Shown here in pieces: positions 1-6,290 of a DNA stretch of 7,259 nucleotides. Origin of the DNA: Chitinophagaceae bacterium. GTDB lineage: Bacteria; Bacteroidota; Bacteroidia; Chitinophagales; Chitinophagaceae. The first letter of the stretch is position 1. Each line of letters opens with the position of its first letter. A program made the position numbers and the translations under genes. The stretch covers positions 7,144 to 14,402 of the forward strand of contig DOMR01000279.1 in NCBI GenBank assembly GCA_003509845.1, given 5' to 3'. The notes beneath the pieces are model-generated. The model worked only from the letters and a program-made list of their open reading frames with translations, made no database searches and was not told the DNA's origin.

Positions 1-1073
1 CCCGACTTTACATCTTCCTTGATGCCGGATACCGTGTATTTCATTGGCAAGCCATTACGAGGCGAACGAATAAAATTGGTAAACTTACGATCATCTAATG
101 CTAAAAATTGATCAACCGTTAAATCTTTAAAATCACGCAATGCATATCTAGTGGTGTCACTATATCTTTTTATTGTTGTATCAGATTGCTGGGCGTTATT
201 GTCAACTATCGCATAAACGATAGATGGATTTTCAGGATAAACCGCAATACCAATTCTGCCGACCCCTTCGCCTGTAGGAAAACCTGAAGCAGCTGTTGAA
301 GCCAACGTCCAACTATCACCGCCATTGGTACTTTTATAAATACCACTTGTTTTTCCCGCCTCTACAAAGTTGGAAGCAGAACGTGTTTTATACCACATTG
401 CAGCGTATAAGTTATTTGGATTTTTTGGATCAATATCTATATCAATGCCGCTTGTATTCGCATCAATGTATAAAGTTTGTTTCCATGTTTTACCACCATC
501 CGCCGTTTTATATATACCGCGTTCTTTATTTTCTGAGTATAAATGACCCAAAGCGGCTACCCATGCAACGTTAGGATCAATGGGTGATAATTGCACTTTT
601 CCAATATGATGACTTTCAGGTAAACCTAGGTAAGTCCAGGTTTTTCCATTATTGTCTGATTTGTAAACGCCAATTCCAGCATAGGAGGAACGACTACTGT
701 TCGCCTCCCCGGTACCCACCCAAATGATTCTATTTTTCCAATTCACTGCAATATCACCAATATTCAAAGTTGCAGTTGAATCAAAAATGGATTTAAAACT
801 TTGTCCATTATTAATGGTATGCCAAACACCCCCAGTCGCATAGGCGACATAAAACTCCGTAGGATCACTCGGATTTACATCAATATCAACAACACGACCA
901 CTCATCACTGATGGCCCGATGTTTTGAAACGATGTATTATTGACCGTTGAATTCGCCAAAAGAAGTGATCTTTGTTCGTTACTCTTTAGGCGATCTGTCG
1001 CAGAACTAGGTTTGGGTTGCGCAAAAGCAACTAAACCCATAAATAAGAAGATGTGTAGAAAAATTGATTTCAT
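1..1073 (-). CDS. Secreted BNR/VPS10-like beta-propeller protein, N-terminal part (cut by window edge)
   Basis: The visible 357 residues begin with a signal peptide: Lys2, a hydrophobic core at about 4-17, and probable cleavage after Ala-Phe-Ala (residues 16-18), so the protein is exported. The rest consists of propeller blades with Asp-box (BNR-type) motifs: INNGQSF (87-93), SDNNGKTW (139-146), TADGGKTW (190-197) and STNGGDSW (248-255). Blade strands such as GVWHT, GVYKS, GIYKT and GIYKS precede them. The opening NIGPSVMSGRV and the WVGTGEANSSRSS and SHHIGKV segments are typical of the large (about 900-1100 residue) Bacteroidota family often annotated as 'glycosyl hydrolase' or 'VPS10 domain-containing protein'. 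Asp boxes are structural and do not prove sialidase or other hydrolase activity; substrate and function are unknown. The ATG at 1073 is the only start that places the signal peptide at the N-terminus. The C-terminus, where a type IX sorting domain could sit, lies beyond position 1. Confidence 0.9.
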   Translation of the reverse strand, partial: MKSIFLHIFLFMGLVAFAQPKPSSATDRLKSNEQRSLLLANSTVNNTSFQNIGPSVMSGRVVDIDVNPSDPTEFYVAYATGGVWHTINNGQSFKSIFDSTATLNIGDIAVNWKNRIIWVGTGEANSSRSSYAGIGVYKSDNNGKTWTYLGLPESHHIGKVQLSPIDPNVAWVAALGHLYSENKERGIYKTADGGKTWKQTLYIDANTSGIDIDIDPKNPNNLYAAMWYKTRSASNFVEAGKTSGIYKSTNGGDSWTLASTAASGFPTGEGVGRIGIAVYPENPSIVYAIVDNNAQQSDTTIKRYSDTTRYALRDFKDLTVDQFLALDDRKFTNFIRSPRNGLPMKYTVSGIKEDVKS

Positions 1074-1146
1074 GTATCGTGTATTTGTAAATAAATATAA
1101 GGACTTTTTAAAAGGAGAATTGCCAAAAATGATAAGTGAAGACCCT

Positions 1147-1181
1147 AAAAGAAAATGCTTTGTAATAAAAATTACAAAGCA
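1147..1181 (-). terminator. Strong intrinsic terminator after the small basic protein gene
   Basis: Positions 1156-1166 and 1171-1181 are a perfect 11-bp inverted repeat (TGCTTTGTAAT / ATTACAAAGCA) around a 4-nt loop. Read on the minus strand, the hairpin is followed directly by TTTTCTTTT (1155-1147). On the plus strand no T-tract follows, so the terminator is directional. It lies 47 nt beyond the stop of the small gene at 1229-1390 and upstream of the secreted propeller gene, and so should stop read-through between the two. Confidence 0.85.
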
Positions 1182-1228
1182 CTGGTTATCAATATGTTAG
1201 TTTCATTAAGAGATAAGTCATCCTTTAA

Positions 1229-1390
1229 TCAACTTCCTCTAGAACCACCTGTTTTAATTGGTTTTTTAGCCGCGCCTGTTGATTTTGTGTTGGCTTTAGC
1301 AATAAATTTTGAACTTCCACCTTGTACCGACGCTTTTGTTGTATTGGTGGAATTTTTTGCTGCGATTTTTTTATTAATAGCAAATCCCAT
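1229..1390 (-). CDS. Small, highly basic protein (53 aa), function unknown
   Basis: ATG at 1390, TGA at 1229-1231. The 53-residue product has ten Lys and one Arg, no Asp or Glu, and is otherwise rich in Ala, Ser, Thr, Gly and Asn. It carries a Gly-Gly-Ser motif twice, QGGSSKF (23-29) and TGGSRGS at the C-terminus (47-53), and a Lys/Ala/Pro stretch GAAKKPIK (39-46). No membrane segment or signal peptide is visible, so it is probably cytoplasmic and disordered. Such composition resembles histone H1-like or ribosome/nucleic-acid-associated tails, but no function can be assigned. Support for a real gene: a dedicated strong terminator 47 nt downstream on the same strand, and a protein-like composition with few rare features. 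The opposite-strand frame over the same bases is hydrophobic only because it is the complement of Lys/Ala codons. The gene is divergent from pabB, 74 bp from its GTG. Confidence 0.72.
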   Translation of the reverse strand: MGFAINKKIAAKNSTNTTKASVQGGSSKFIAKANTKSTGAAKKPIKTGGSRGS

Positions 1391-1437
1391 AGTTATTATT
1401 TTAGGATATAAATATAATTAAAAAAAGACAATAAACA

Positions 1438-1445
1438 TATCTTTG
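1438..1445 (+). promoter_or_regulatory. Candidate -7 box of the pabB-pabC promoter
   Basis: TATCTTTG matches the Bacteroidota sigma-ABfr -7 consensus TAnnTTTG at all fixed positions and lies 19 nt before the pabB GTG. No TTTG or TTG is present at the expected -33 position, where the sequence is only A/T-rich, so the call rests on the -7 box and its position. Confidence 0.5.
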
Positions 1446-1464
1446 AAAAAATATTTTATATATA

Positions 1465-2433
1465 GTGAGTGAGATTAAATCAATAATGAATCAATGGGGA
1501 AAAGAACATACGCCATTTGTTTTTTTAATTGATTTTGAGTGTAAAAAGCCGATGTGTTGGAAATGGTCCGACACAGAAAATATTTTTGAATTTAATTTTG
1601 ACGGAGTCACGAATCAAAAAGAAGCAAATACGCATAATAACGATACTCCTACATCCGATTTTGAATTTAACAAAGCGCCCATTTCCTTTGAAGAATATAA
1701 AAACAAATTCGATCAAATAAAAAAAGAAATCGAACTTGGCAATAGTTTTTTAGTCAACCTTACTGCAAAAACCAAAATAAAGTCGAATTACACTATTGCA
1801 GAAATTTACAATCGGGCAAATGCAAAATACACTTGTTACTTAAAAGATGAATTTGTATGTTTTTCTCCAGAAACATTTATAAAAATAAAAGAAGGTAAGA
1901 TATACTCCTATCCGATGAAGGGCACCATCAATGCAGGTATTCCAGATGCAAAAAATATTATATTGAACGATACCAAGGAAATTTCAGAACATGCAACCAT
2001 GGTGGACCTAATTAGAAATGACTTAAGTAGGGTATCAAAGAATGTAAAAGTAAATAAATACAGATACTACGAAGAGATTGCGACGCAGAATGGGAACCTA
2101 GGTCAAGTAAGTTCTGAAATTGTGGGCGAATTAGATGCTAATTACTGTGAAAATATTGGTGAAATTATTTTTGATTTGCTGCCCGCAGGCTCCATATCTG
2201 GTGCCCCAAAACAAAAAACAATACAAATAATTGCTGCTGCCGAAAAGGAAGATAGAAGCTATTATACTGGCATTGCCGGCTATTATGATGGACAAAATTT
2301 AGACAGTACCGTTTTAATTCGGTATTTGCAAAATGACAGCTTTTATCGCAGTGGCGGTGGTATTACCTGCAATAGCGAGGCCCAAAACGAATACCAAGAA
2401 ATGATAGATAAAGTATATGTACCCCTTATTTGA
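1465..2433 (+). CDS. pabB: Aminodeoxychorismate synthase component I (PabB)
   Basis: Chorismate-binding enzyme that converts chorismate and ammonia to 4-amino-4-deoxychorismate, a folate precursor step in the cytoplasm. Visible motifs (322-residue numbering): LGNSFLVNLT (91-100), YPMKGT (149-154), HATMVDLIRNDL (176-187), GSISGAPKQK (242-251), YTGIAGYYDG (267-276) and SGGGIT (296-301). Lys152 in PMKGT is the residue that distinguishes PabB (PIKGT) from anthranilate synthase TrpE (PIAGT), which favours PabB. The protein is short compared with E. coli PabB (about 450 aa): the N-terminal half-domain is reduced to about 60 residues, as in other Bacteroidota PabB proteins. The start is uncertain: GTG at 1465 gives the leader SEIKSIM ahead of NQWGKEHTPF, which fits the family; ATG at 1486 (residue 8) is the alternative. 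It overlaps pabC by 17 bp. The glutaminase partner PabA is absent here and may be encoded elsewhere or shared with TrpG. Confidence 0.9.
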   Translation: MSEIKSIMNQWGKEHTPFVFLIDFECKKPMCWKWSDTENIFEFNFDGVTNQKEANTHNNDTPTSDFEFNKAPISFEEYKNKFDQIKKEIELGNSFLVNLTAKTKIKSNYTIAEIYNRANAKYTCYLKDEFVCFSPETFIKIKEGKIYSYPMKGTINAGIPDAKNIILNDTKEISEHATMVDLIRNDLSRVSKNVKVNKYRYYEEIATQNGNLGQVSSEIVGELDANYCENIGEIIFDLLPAGSISGAPKQKTIQIIAAAEKEDRSYYTGIAGYYDGQNLDSTVLIRYLQNDSFYRSGGGITCNSEAQNEYQEMIDKVYVPLI

Positions 2434-3016
2434 AACCATAAGATATAAAAATGGGATATTAGAAAATTTATCCTACCATCAAATTCGAATTAATCGAACA
2501 TTGGGTGCATTGGGCGGAAATACATCCATCCAGCTTGATGAAATACACATCGAAGGTGATTTTGAAAAAGATATCGTTTATAAAATAAAGTGCTTATATA
2601 ATTTAGAGGGATCATGCCATATTGAAAAAGAAATTTATCATAAAAAAACAATTCAAACTGTTTCCATTCATCTCGCTGCACAAGAAGAATATCAAAATAA
2701 ATATACAGATCGAACCTGGCTGAATGAGGCGTTAAAAAAATCAGGAACAGATGAAATTATTATAGTACAAAAAAATCTGGTCAAGGACGGCAATTACGCA
2801 AATTTGGTTTTTTTTAATGGGACTGAATGGCATACTCCAAAACACCCACTACTTTTAGGTACGCACCGCGCAAGGCTCATTGACGAAAATAAAATTATCG
2901 AAAAAAATATCACCCTTAGTGATATAGCCAATTACACTTCACTAAAATATGTTAATGCTATGATGCTTTGGGAGGAATCCCCCGAAATTGAAATACGACA
3001 ATTAGCTCATTCCTGA
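2417..3016 (+). CDS. pabC: Class IV aminotransferase, probable aminodeoxychorismate lyase (PabC)
   Basis: Fold-type IV PLP enzyme expected to split 4-amino-4-deoxychorismate into p-aminobenzoate and pyruvate. Visible features: N-terminal LFETIR (4-9); NKYTDRTWL (94-102), in which Lys95 is the likely PLP-binding lysine; DEIIIVQKNLVKDGNYANLVF (start 112), where YAN replaces the usual 'E-T/S-SNIF' signature; a TPKHPLLLGTHRA segment (140-152), corresponding to the family motif TP....LxGxxR; and VNAM (179-182) near the C-terminus. At 199 residues it is shorter than E. coli PabC (about 269) and resembles the compact Bacteroidota form. The ATG at 2417 lies inside the end of pabB, so translation is probably coupled and the two proteins act in sequence. 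The lyase assignment relies mainly on this neighbourhood, since class IV sequences alone do not separate lyases from branched-chain or D-amino acid aminotransferases. An uninterrupted run of eight T (2808-2815) lies in frame. Confidence 0.85.
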   Translation: MYPLFETIRYKNGILENLSYHQIRINRTLGALGGNTSIQLDEIHIEGDFEKDIVYKIKCLYNLEGSCHIEKEIYHKKTIQTVSIHLAAQEEYQNKYTDRTWLNEALKKSGTDEIIIVQKNLVKDGNYANLVFFNGTEWHTPKHPLLLGTHRARLIDENKIIEKNITLSDIANYTSLKYVNAMMLWEESPEIEIRQLAHS

Positions 3017-3017
3017 T

Positions 3018-4295
3018 TTATAGAAAAACGTTTTGTAAAATAAACACTGCTGCGCCACTTAAAAATCCAATGAGCGCAATCCAGCTTATATTTTTGAGAT
3101 ACCAGAAAAAATCAATTTTTTCCATGCCCATCACTGCCACCCCTGCCGCAGATCCAATAATTAATATAGAGCCTCCTGTTCCAGCTGTGTAAGCGATTAA
3201 TTCCCAAAAATAGTGGTCTGTAGGATAAGTTTGAAGGCTGTACATATTTTGTAAAGCAGCGACTAATGGAACATTATCAAATACAGCAGATAATAAGCCA
3301 ATACTAATAGCCACGCCATTTAAATTACCCATGACCTCATTTAATTGCTGTGCCATTTTAGGTAATACACCCACATATTGTAATGAACTTACACTCAATA
3401 GAATGCCAAAGAAAAATAAAATACTGGGTGTATCAATTTTACGCAATGCATGATTGACGGAAAGTAGTCCCTTTTCTGATTCATGTTTTTTATTATGGAT
3501 CACCTCCGTGATTACCCACATGACGCCTAAGCAAAAAAGCATCCCCATATAAGGTGGCAAATGGGTGATTGTTTTAAAAACAGGCACGAATAATAAACAT
3601 ACAATGCCAGCTATAAAAATAAAATTTCGTTCCTTTGGATTTGTCGTAAAATTCAAGTTAGCTGTTTCCTCATTCTTAAAAATGATACGACCTTTGATAG
3701 TGTAATTAATAATAATTGCGGGTATTACCATACAAATTAAACTTGCTAAAAAACTTTGTTTAATGATGTTCATGGCAGTGACTTGTCCACCAATCCACAA
3801 CATAGTTGTTGTTACATCGCCAATGGGACTAAAAGCACCACCAGCGTTTGCCGCTATCACTACTAAGCCCAATAACCGCCATTTTGTTTTTTGATCTGCT
3901 ACTAATTTATTTAAAATAGAAGCCATGACAATGGTAGTGGTCAAATTATCTAAGACCGCAGACAGAAAAAAGGTGATTAATCCTATTAGCCAAATCAATT
4001 TGGCTTTATGTGTTGTTTTAATACGATCTACAATATTTTGAAATCCATCATGCGCATCAATTAATTCCACAATCGTCATTGCCCCTAATAGAAAAAAAAG
4101 TATCTCACTAATTTCACTTAAATGATGCGACAATGATTCTAAAACAATGTTTTTATCAGGCGTGTCAAAAATGATCAAACTCCAACACAAAACTGCTGTA
4201 ACAAGCGCAATGGCCGATTTATTAATTTTTAATACCCCTTCAAAAGTAATCGCCAAATAACCAACAAAAAAAACAAGTAGTAAAACTAAAACCAT
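3018..4295 (-). CDS. nhaD: Na+/H+ antiporter NhaD
   Basis: Inner-membrane sodium/proton antiporter of the NhaD family in the ion transporter (ArsB/NhaD) superfamily; it exports Na+ (or Li+) in exchange for protons. The 425-residue protein is hydrophobic throughout, with about 11-12 membrane segments and no cleavable signal. The two inverted halves carry the paired family motifs: SEISEILFFLLGAMTIVELI (60-79), LDNLTTTIVM (115-124) and NAGGAFSPIGDVTT (150-163) in the first half; FFFGILLSVSSL (294-305), FDNVPLVAA (339-347) and GTGGSILIIGSAAG (372-385) in the second. Asp116, Asp160 and Asp340 are the intramembrane acidic candidates for ion binding. Length and motif order fit full-length NhaD. The ATG at 4295 follows an A/T-rich leader and a good -7 box. 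The gene ends one base from the convergent pabC stop and is separate from the glycan genes upstream. A T8 run in codons 8-11 is in frame. Confidence 0.95.
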   Translation of the reverse strand: MVLVLLLVFFVGYLAITFEGVLKINKSAIALVTAVLCWSLIIFDTPDKNIVLESLSHHLSEISEILFFLLGAMTIVELIDAHDGFQNIVDRIKTTHKAKLIWLIGLITFFLSAVLDNLTTTIVMASILNKLVADQKTKWRLLGLVVIAANAGGAFSPIGDVTTTMLWIGGQVTAMNIIKQSFLASLICMVIPAIIINYTIKGRIIFKNEETANLNFTTNPKERNFIFIAGIVCLLFVPVFKTITHLPPYMGMLFCLGVMWVITEVIHNKKHESEKGLLSVNHALRKIDTPSILFFFGILLSVSSLQYVGVLPKMAQQLNEVMGNLNGVAISIGLLSAVFDNVPLVAALQNMYSLQTYPTDHYFWELIAYTAGTGGSILIIGSAAGVAVMGMEKIDFFWYLKNISWIALIGFLSGAAVFILQNVFL

Positions 4296-4315
4296 TTTAA
4301 TTGATTTATATGAAG

Positions 4316-4323
4316 CAAAATTA
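4316..4323 (-). promoter_or_regulatory. Candidate -7 box of the nhaD promoter
   Basis: On the minus strand these bases read TAATTTTG, a full match to the Bacteroidota -7 consensus TAnnTTTG, 20 nt upstream of the nhaD ATG. This implies a leader of roughly 13-15 nt. Upstream at the -33 spacing there is a T5 run rather than a clean TTTG, so the upstream element is weak. Confidence 0.5.
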
Positions 4324-4410
4324 ATACGAATTAAAGGTAGTAATTAAAAATTGATGAGGCAAGGTTAAGTCAGTTTAAGTGTAAGAAAGTAGAATTCTGC
4401 TGTTACTGTT

Positions 4411-4432
4411 AAAATAAAGGCAGAGTGCTTTA
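4411..4432 (-). terminator. Weak candidate terminator at the end of the glycan gene cluster
   Basis: Read on the minus strand, TAAAGCA and TGCCTTTA pair around a CTC loop (4432-4415) with one bulged C, giving 7 bp, and TTTT follows at 4414-4411. The stem is short and A/U-rich. Its position, 35 nt after the small membrane ORF and upstream of the nhaD promoter, fits the end of the leftward transcript. No other hairpin with a T-tract was found between 4324 and 4596. Confidence 0.35.
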
Positions 4433-4467
4433 CTGAAAATTTGGTGCTTGTTGCAAAGTATTGCCCC

Positions 4468-4554
4468 TTAGGAATCCGGGTTACTCTTACGGCTATAATA
4501 AAGAATGATCAGAAATAATAATGCTAATAAAAACTGCAGTAAATAGTTGCCCAT
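4468..4554 (-). CDS. Possible 28-aa single-span membrane peptide
   Basis: ATG at 4554, TAA at 4468-4470, in the 301-bp gap between the deacetylase and nhaD, which otherwise holds only the regulatory candidates listed. The product starts MGNYLLQFLLALLFLI, continues hydrophobic to about residue 20, and ends with a short polar, basic tail (SRKSNPDS). This is the layout of a small single-pass membrane protein with a cytoplasmic positive C-terminus. It begins 42 nt after the deacetylase stop on the same strand, and the A-rich run GACAAAAAATG before the start resembles a Bacteroidota initiation region. A candidate terminator follows. The short length and the fact that A/T-rich DNA readily encodes Leu/Phe/Ile make a chance ORF possible; no homologue is recognised. 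If real, it could be an accessory subunit of the membrane glycosyltransferase unit. Confidence 0.4.
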   Translation of the reverse strand: MGNYLLQFLLALLFLIILYYSRKSNPDS

Positions 4555-4584
4555 TTTTTGTCTATTCAACTTTTGACAAAAAAT
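4553..4584 (-). repeat. 10-bp inverted repeat overlapping the small ORF start
   Basis: ATTTTTTGTC (4553-4562) and GACAAAAAAT (4575-4584) are perfect inverted arms around a 12-nt loop, starting 12 nt after the deacetylase stop. On the minus-strand RNA the 3' arm contains the first two bases of the candidate small ORF's ATG. No T-tract follows the 3' arm, so it is not a classical terminator; it may be an RNA stem protecting the upstream message or modulating the small ORF. Its eight A-U pairs make it weak. Confidence 0.4.
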
Positions 4585-4596
4585 AAGGTCATAGGT

Positions 4597-5373
4597 TTAT
4601 TCCATGCAACCATTTTGAATAAAATCTCCCATAGTGACAAATTCAGCTAGCTTGTTTAGGTCATTCATTAACCGGTATAGCTTATCAAGTAGCTCATTAT
4701 CAGACCCCTTTGTGGTATATTTTGGCAAACCAAAGGCAGTGATATTCGTAAACTCCCAAGGATGAAAATACAAGCTCAAATAGCCATCTTTATTTAATGT
4801 TTGTAGCGCCAAGTTTAAATATATCGCATAGGGAAAATTCTTAAAACTTAACCAAAATAAGGGGATTCTAAAATTTGGACTCACTGAGGCAGGAACCCTA
4901 ATTAATCCTTGTTCACTGTACTTGGTCCGAGGTAGATGAAAATTATTATACCTCCCCGGTAGCCAAGTGGGATGAATGGAAGCATCATAACTATACCCCG
5001 CTTCATTAATATCACCAACCCGAACCTGACGCATTCTTGGCATTCTTAAACCCTTTACCGGCTTTTGGATAATTTCTTCTAATCGGATTCTGGATGCGAG
5101 TAAATCCACTGTTGAGAACTTAGAATGATAAAAAGTATGGGAGGCAATCTCATGCTTCTCAGATAGTGCTTTGATGCTATCAGAATATTTATTTGCAAAA
5201 TTTGCGGTAGTAAATAAAGTGGTCGTATAATTTTGATCATTTAAAATGGGCATCAAATTATCCAAGCCCTTTTTTCCAATTTCCATTTGGGTTTCAATAG
5301 CAATATTGAAATTATATTCAAGAGGCATATCAAACTCCTCAACATCAAAACTTAATAAAACTTTAGGCGTCAT
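4597..5373 (-). CDS. Polysaccharide deacetylase family protein (NodB fold)
   Basis: Carbohydrate esterase family 4-like hydrolase predicted to remove an N-acyl (acetyl or formyl) group from a sugar. Motifs in order: SFDVEEFD (8-15), with Asp10 the probable catalytic/metal-site Asp; EIASHTFYHS (75-84), giving the metal ligands His79 and His83; LRMPRM (109-114), the family's R-x-P motif; GYSYDASI (126-133); and LSLYFHPWEF (199-208), with His204 as the final motif-5 histidine. The SFDxEEFD and HPWEF forms resemble the DUF3473/exopolysaccharide-type subgroup rather than secreted chitin or peptidoglycan deacetylases. There is no signal peptide or membrane anchor, so it probably acts in the cytoplasm or at the inner face of the membrane. 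It shares an ATGA overlap (4 bp, 5370-5373) with the upstream GT2 gene, so the two are translationally coupled. This suggests its substrate is the lipid-linked sugar made by that enzyme; the exact sugar cannot be read from sequence. Confidence 0.9.
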   Translation of the reverse strand: MTPKVLLSFDVEEFDMPLEYNFNIAIETQMEIGKKGLDNLMPILNDQNYTTTLFTTANFANKYSDSIKALSEKHEIASHTFYHSKFSTVDLLASRIRLEEIIQKPVKGLRMPRMRQVRVGDINEAGYSYDASIHPTWLPGRYNNFHLPRTKYSEQGLIRVPASVSPNFRIPLFWLSFKNFPYAIYLNLALQTLNKDGYLSLYFHPWEFTNITAFGLPKYTTKGSDNELLDKLYRLMNDLNKLAEFVTMGDFIQNGCME

Positions 5374-6290
5374 AAATTACACGCTTTTACTATATAGTGG
5401 GGCCTATTTTTACTTTGTATGACCAATTTACTTAAATAAAATCCTATGATGCCAAGTATCATTAAATTGAGGCCTCCAAAAAATGCCACAGTCGCAATAA
5501 CCGATGCCCATCCATGTACTTCGGTACCGAAATAAAAGGCATAAAAAATATAGGGGATATATAATAAGGACATCATTGCAAAAAATAAGCCTAAATAAGC
5601 GGCAACATACAATGGCTTCGTGCTAAATGAGGTAAAACCTTTAATTCCAAAACTAATCATTTTGTTATAGGTATACTTTGTCACACCGCTGTATCGCTGC
5701 TCTGCCGTATATTCGATACTAATTTGCTTATACCCCATCCATTTTATTAAACCACGATAAAATAAATCAAACTCATTAAATGATTTTAAATGTGTTATTG
5801 CAGAGCCACTAATTAATCTAAAATCAGCAGAACCTTCTTCAATTTTAATTTCAGAGAATTTGCTAATAATATTATAAAACAATGACGAAGTTTTTGATTT
5901 TATAAAACTGTCCGATTTGCCATCAACACGATGCGTCCTTACTATTTCATAGCCTAGCTCATAATTTCGAAGTAATTCATTAATTAAATGTGGCGGATGT
6001 TGCAAATCACAATCCATCATAATAATTATATCTGCGTTACACATATCCAAACCCGCTTTTAAAGCATTTTGGTGCCCAAAATTCCTAGATAACTCAATGT
6101 ACTTTACTTTGCTGTCCTCTGCAGATAAAGCTTTTATTTGCATAAGGGTATCATCTGTACTACCATCGTCAATAAACAAAATTTCGTATGGATACTTACA
6201 ATTTGCCAATGCCAATATAATTTCTTTATAAATGGGACTGATATTATTATGCTCATTATGAGCGGGCAAAACTATATTAAGCTTTTTCAT
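5370..6290 (-). CDS. GT2 polyprenyl-phosphate glycosyltransferase (ArnC/GtrB/DPM1-like)
   Basis: Transfers a sugar from a nucleotide donor to undecaprenyl phosphate at the cytoplasmic face of the inner membrane. The 306-residue protein has an N-terminal GT-A domain with VLPAHNE (7-13), FIDDGSTDDT (39-48), ELSRNFGHQNALKAGL (66-81), the catalytic/metal site DCDLQHPP (93-100) and SADFRLIS (154-161). A juxtamembrane segment follows, then two membrane helices at about 226-255 and 262-290 and a basic tail. This architecture matches GtrB, ArnC and other polyprenyl-phosphate sugar synthases; the sugar is not identifiable. The start is placed at ATG 6290, giving MKKLNIVLPAHNE, the usual family N-terminus; a TTG at 6311 would add seven residues (MIISHSP) with no family support. 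It overlaps the upstream GT87 gene by 14 bp and the downstream deacetylase by 4 bp, so all three are very likely one operon. Confidence 0.92.
   Translation of the reverse strand: MKKLNIVLPAHNEHNNISPIYKEIILALANCKYPYEILFIDDGSTDDTLMQIKALSAEDSKVKYIELSRNFGHQNALKAGLDMCNADIIIMMDCDLQHPPHLINELLRNYELGYEIVRTHRVDGKSDSFIKSKTSSLFYNIISKFSEIKIEEGSADFRLISGSAITHLKSFNEFDLFYRGLIKWMGYKQISIEYTAEQRYSGVTKYTYNKMISFGIKGFTSFSTKPLYVAAYLGLFFAMMSLLYIPYIFYAFYFGTEVHGWASVIATVAFFGGLNLMILGIIGFYLSKLVIQSKNRPHYIVKACNL

Noticed and set aside
1085..1135. Possible promoter for the propeller gene (minus-strand TTTG, then TATATTTA)
   Set aside because: The -7 box lacks the final G and the spacing to TTTG is 24 bp, longer than the usual 19-21; too weak to annotate.
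940..1200. Plus-strand 86-codon frame across the start of the secreted propeller gene
   Set aside because: It overlaps a well-supported signal peptide and coding region on the other strand, and its product has no protein-like family features.
1155..1421. Plus-strand 88-codon hydrophobic frame
   Set aside because: It starts inside the terminator hairpin and runs antisense to the small basic gene; its hydrophobicity is the expected complement of Lys, Ala and Asn codons.
2808..2815. T8 run in pabC (and A8 at 4266-4273 in nhaD) as phase-variation tracts
   Set aside because: Runs of this length are common in A/T-rich Bacteroidota genes, both frames are intact, and neither gene is a surface-variation type.
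4440..4510. tRNA or tRNA relic in the gap upstream of nhaD
   Set aside because: A GGAATCC-like string is present, but no acceptor stem, anticodon arm or T-arm can be paired around it.
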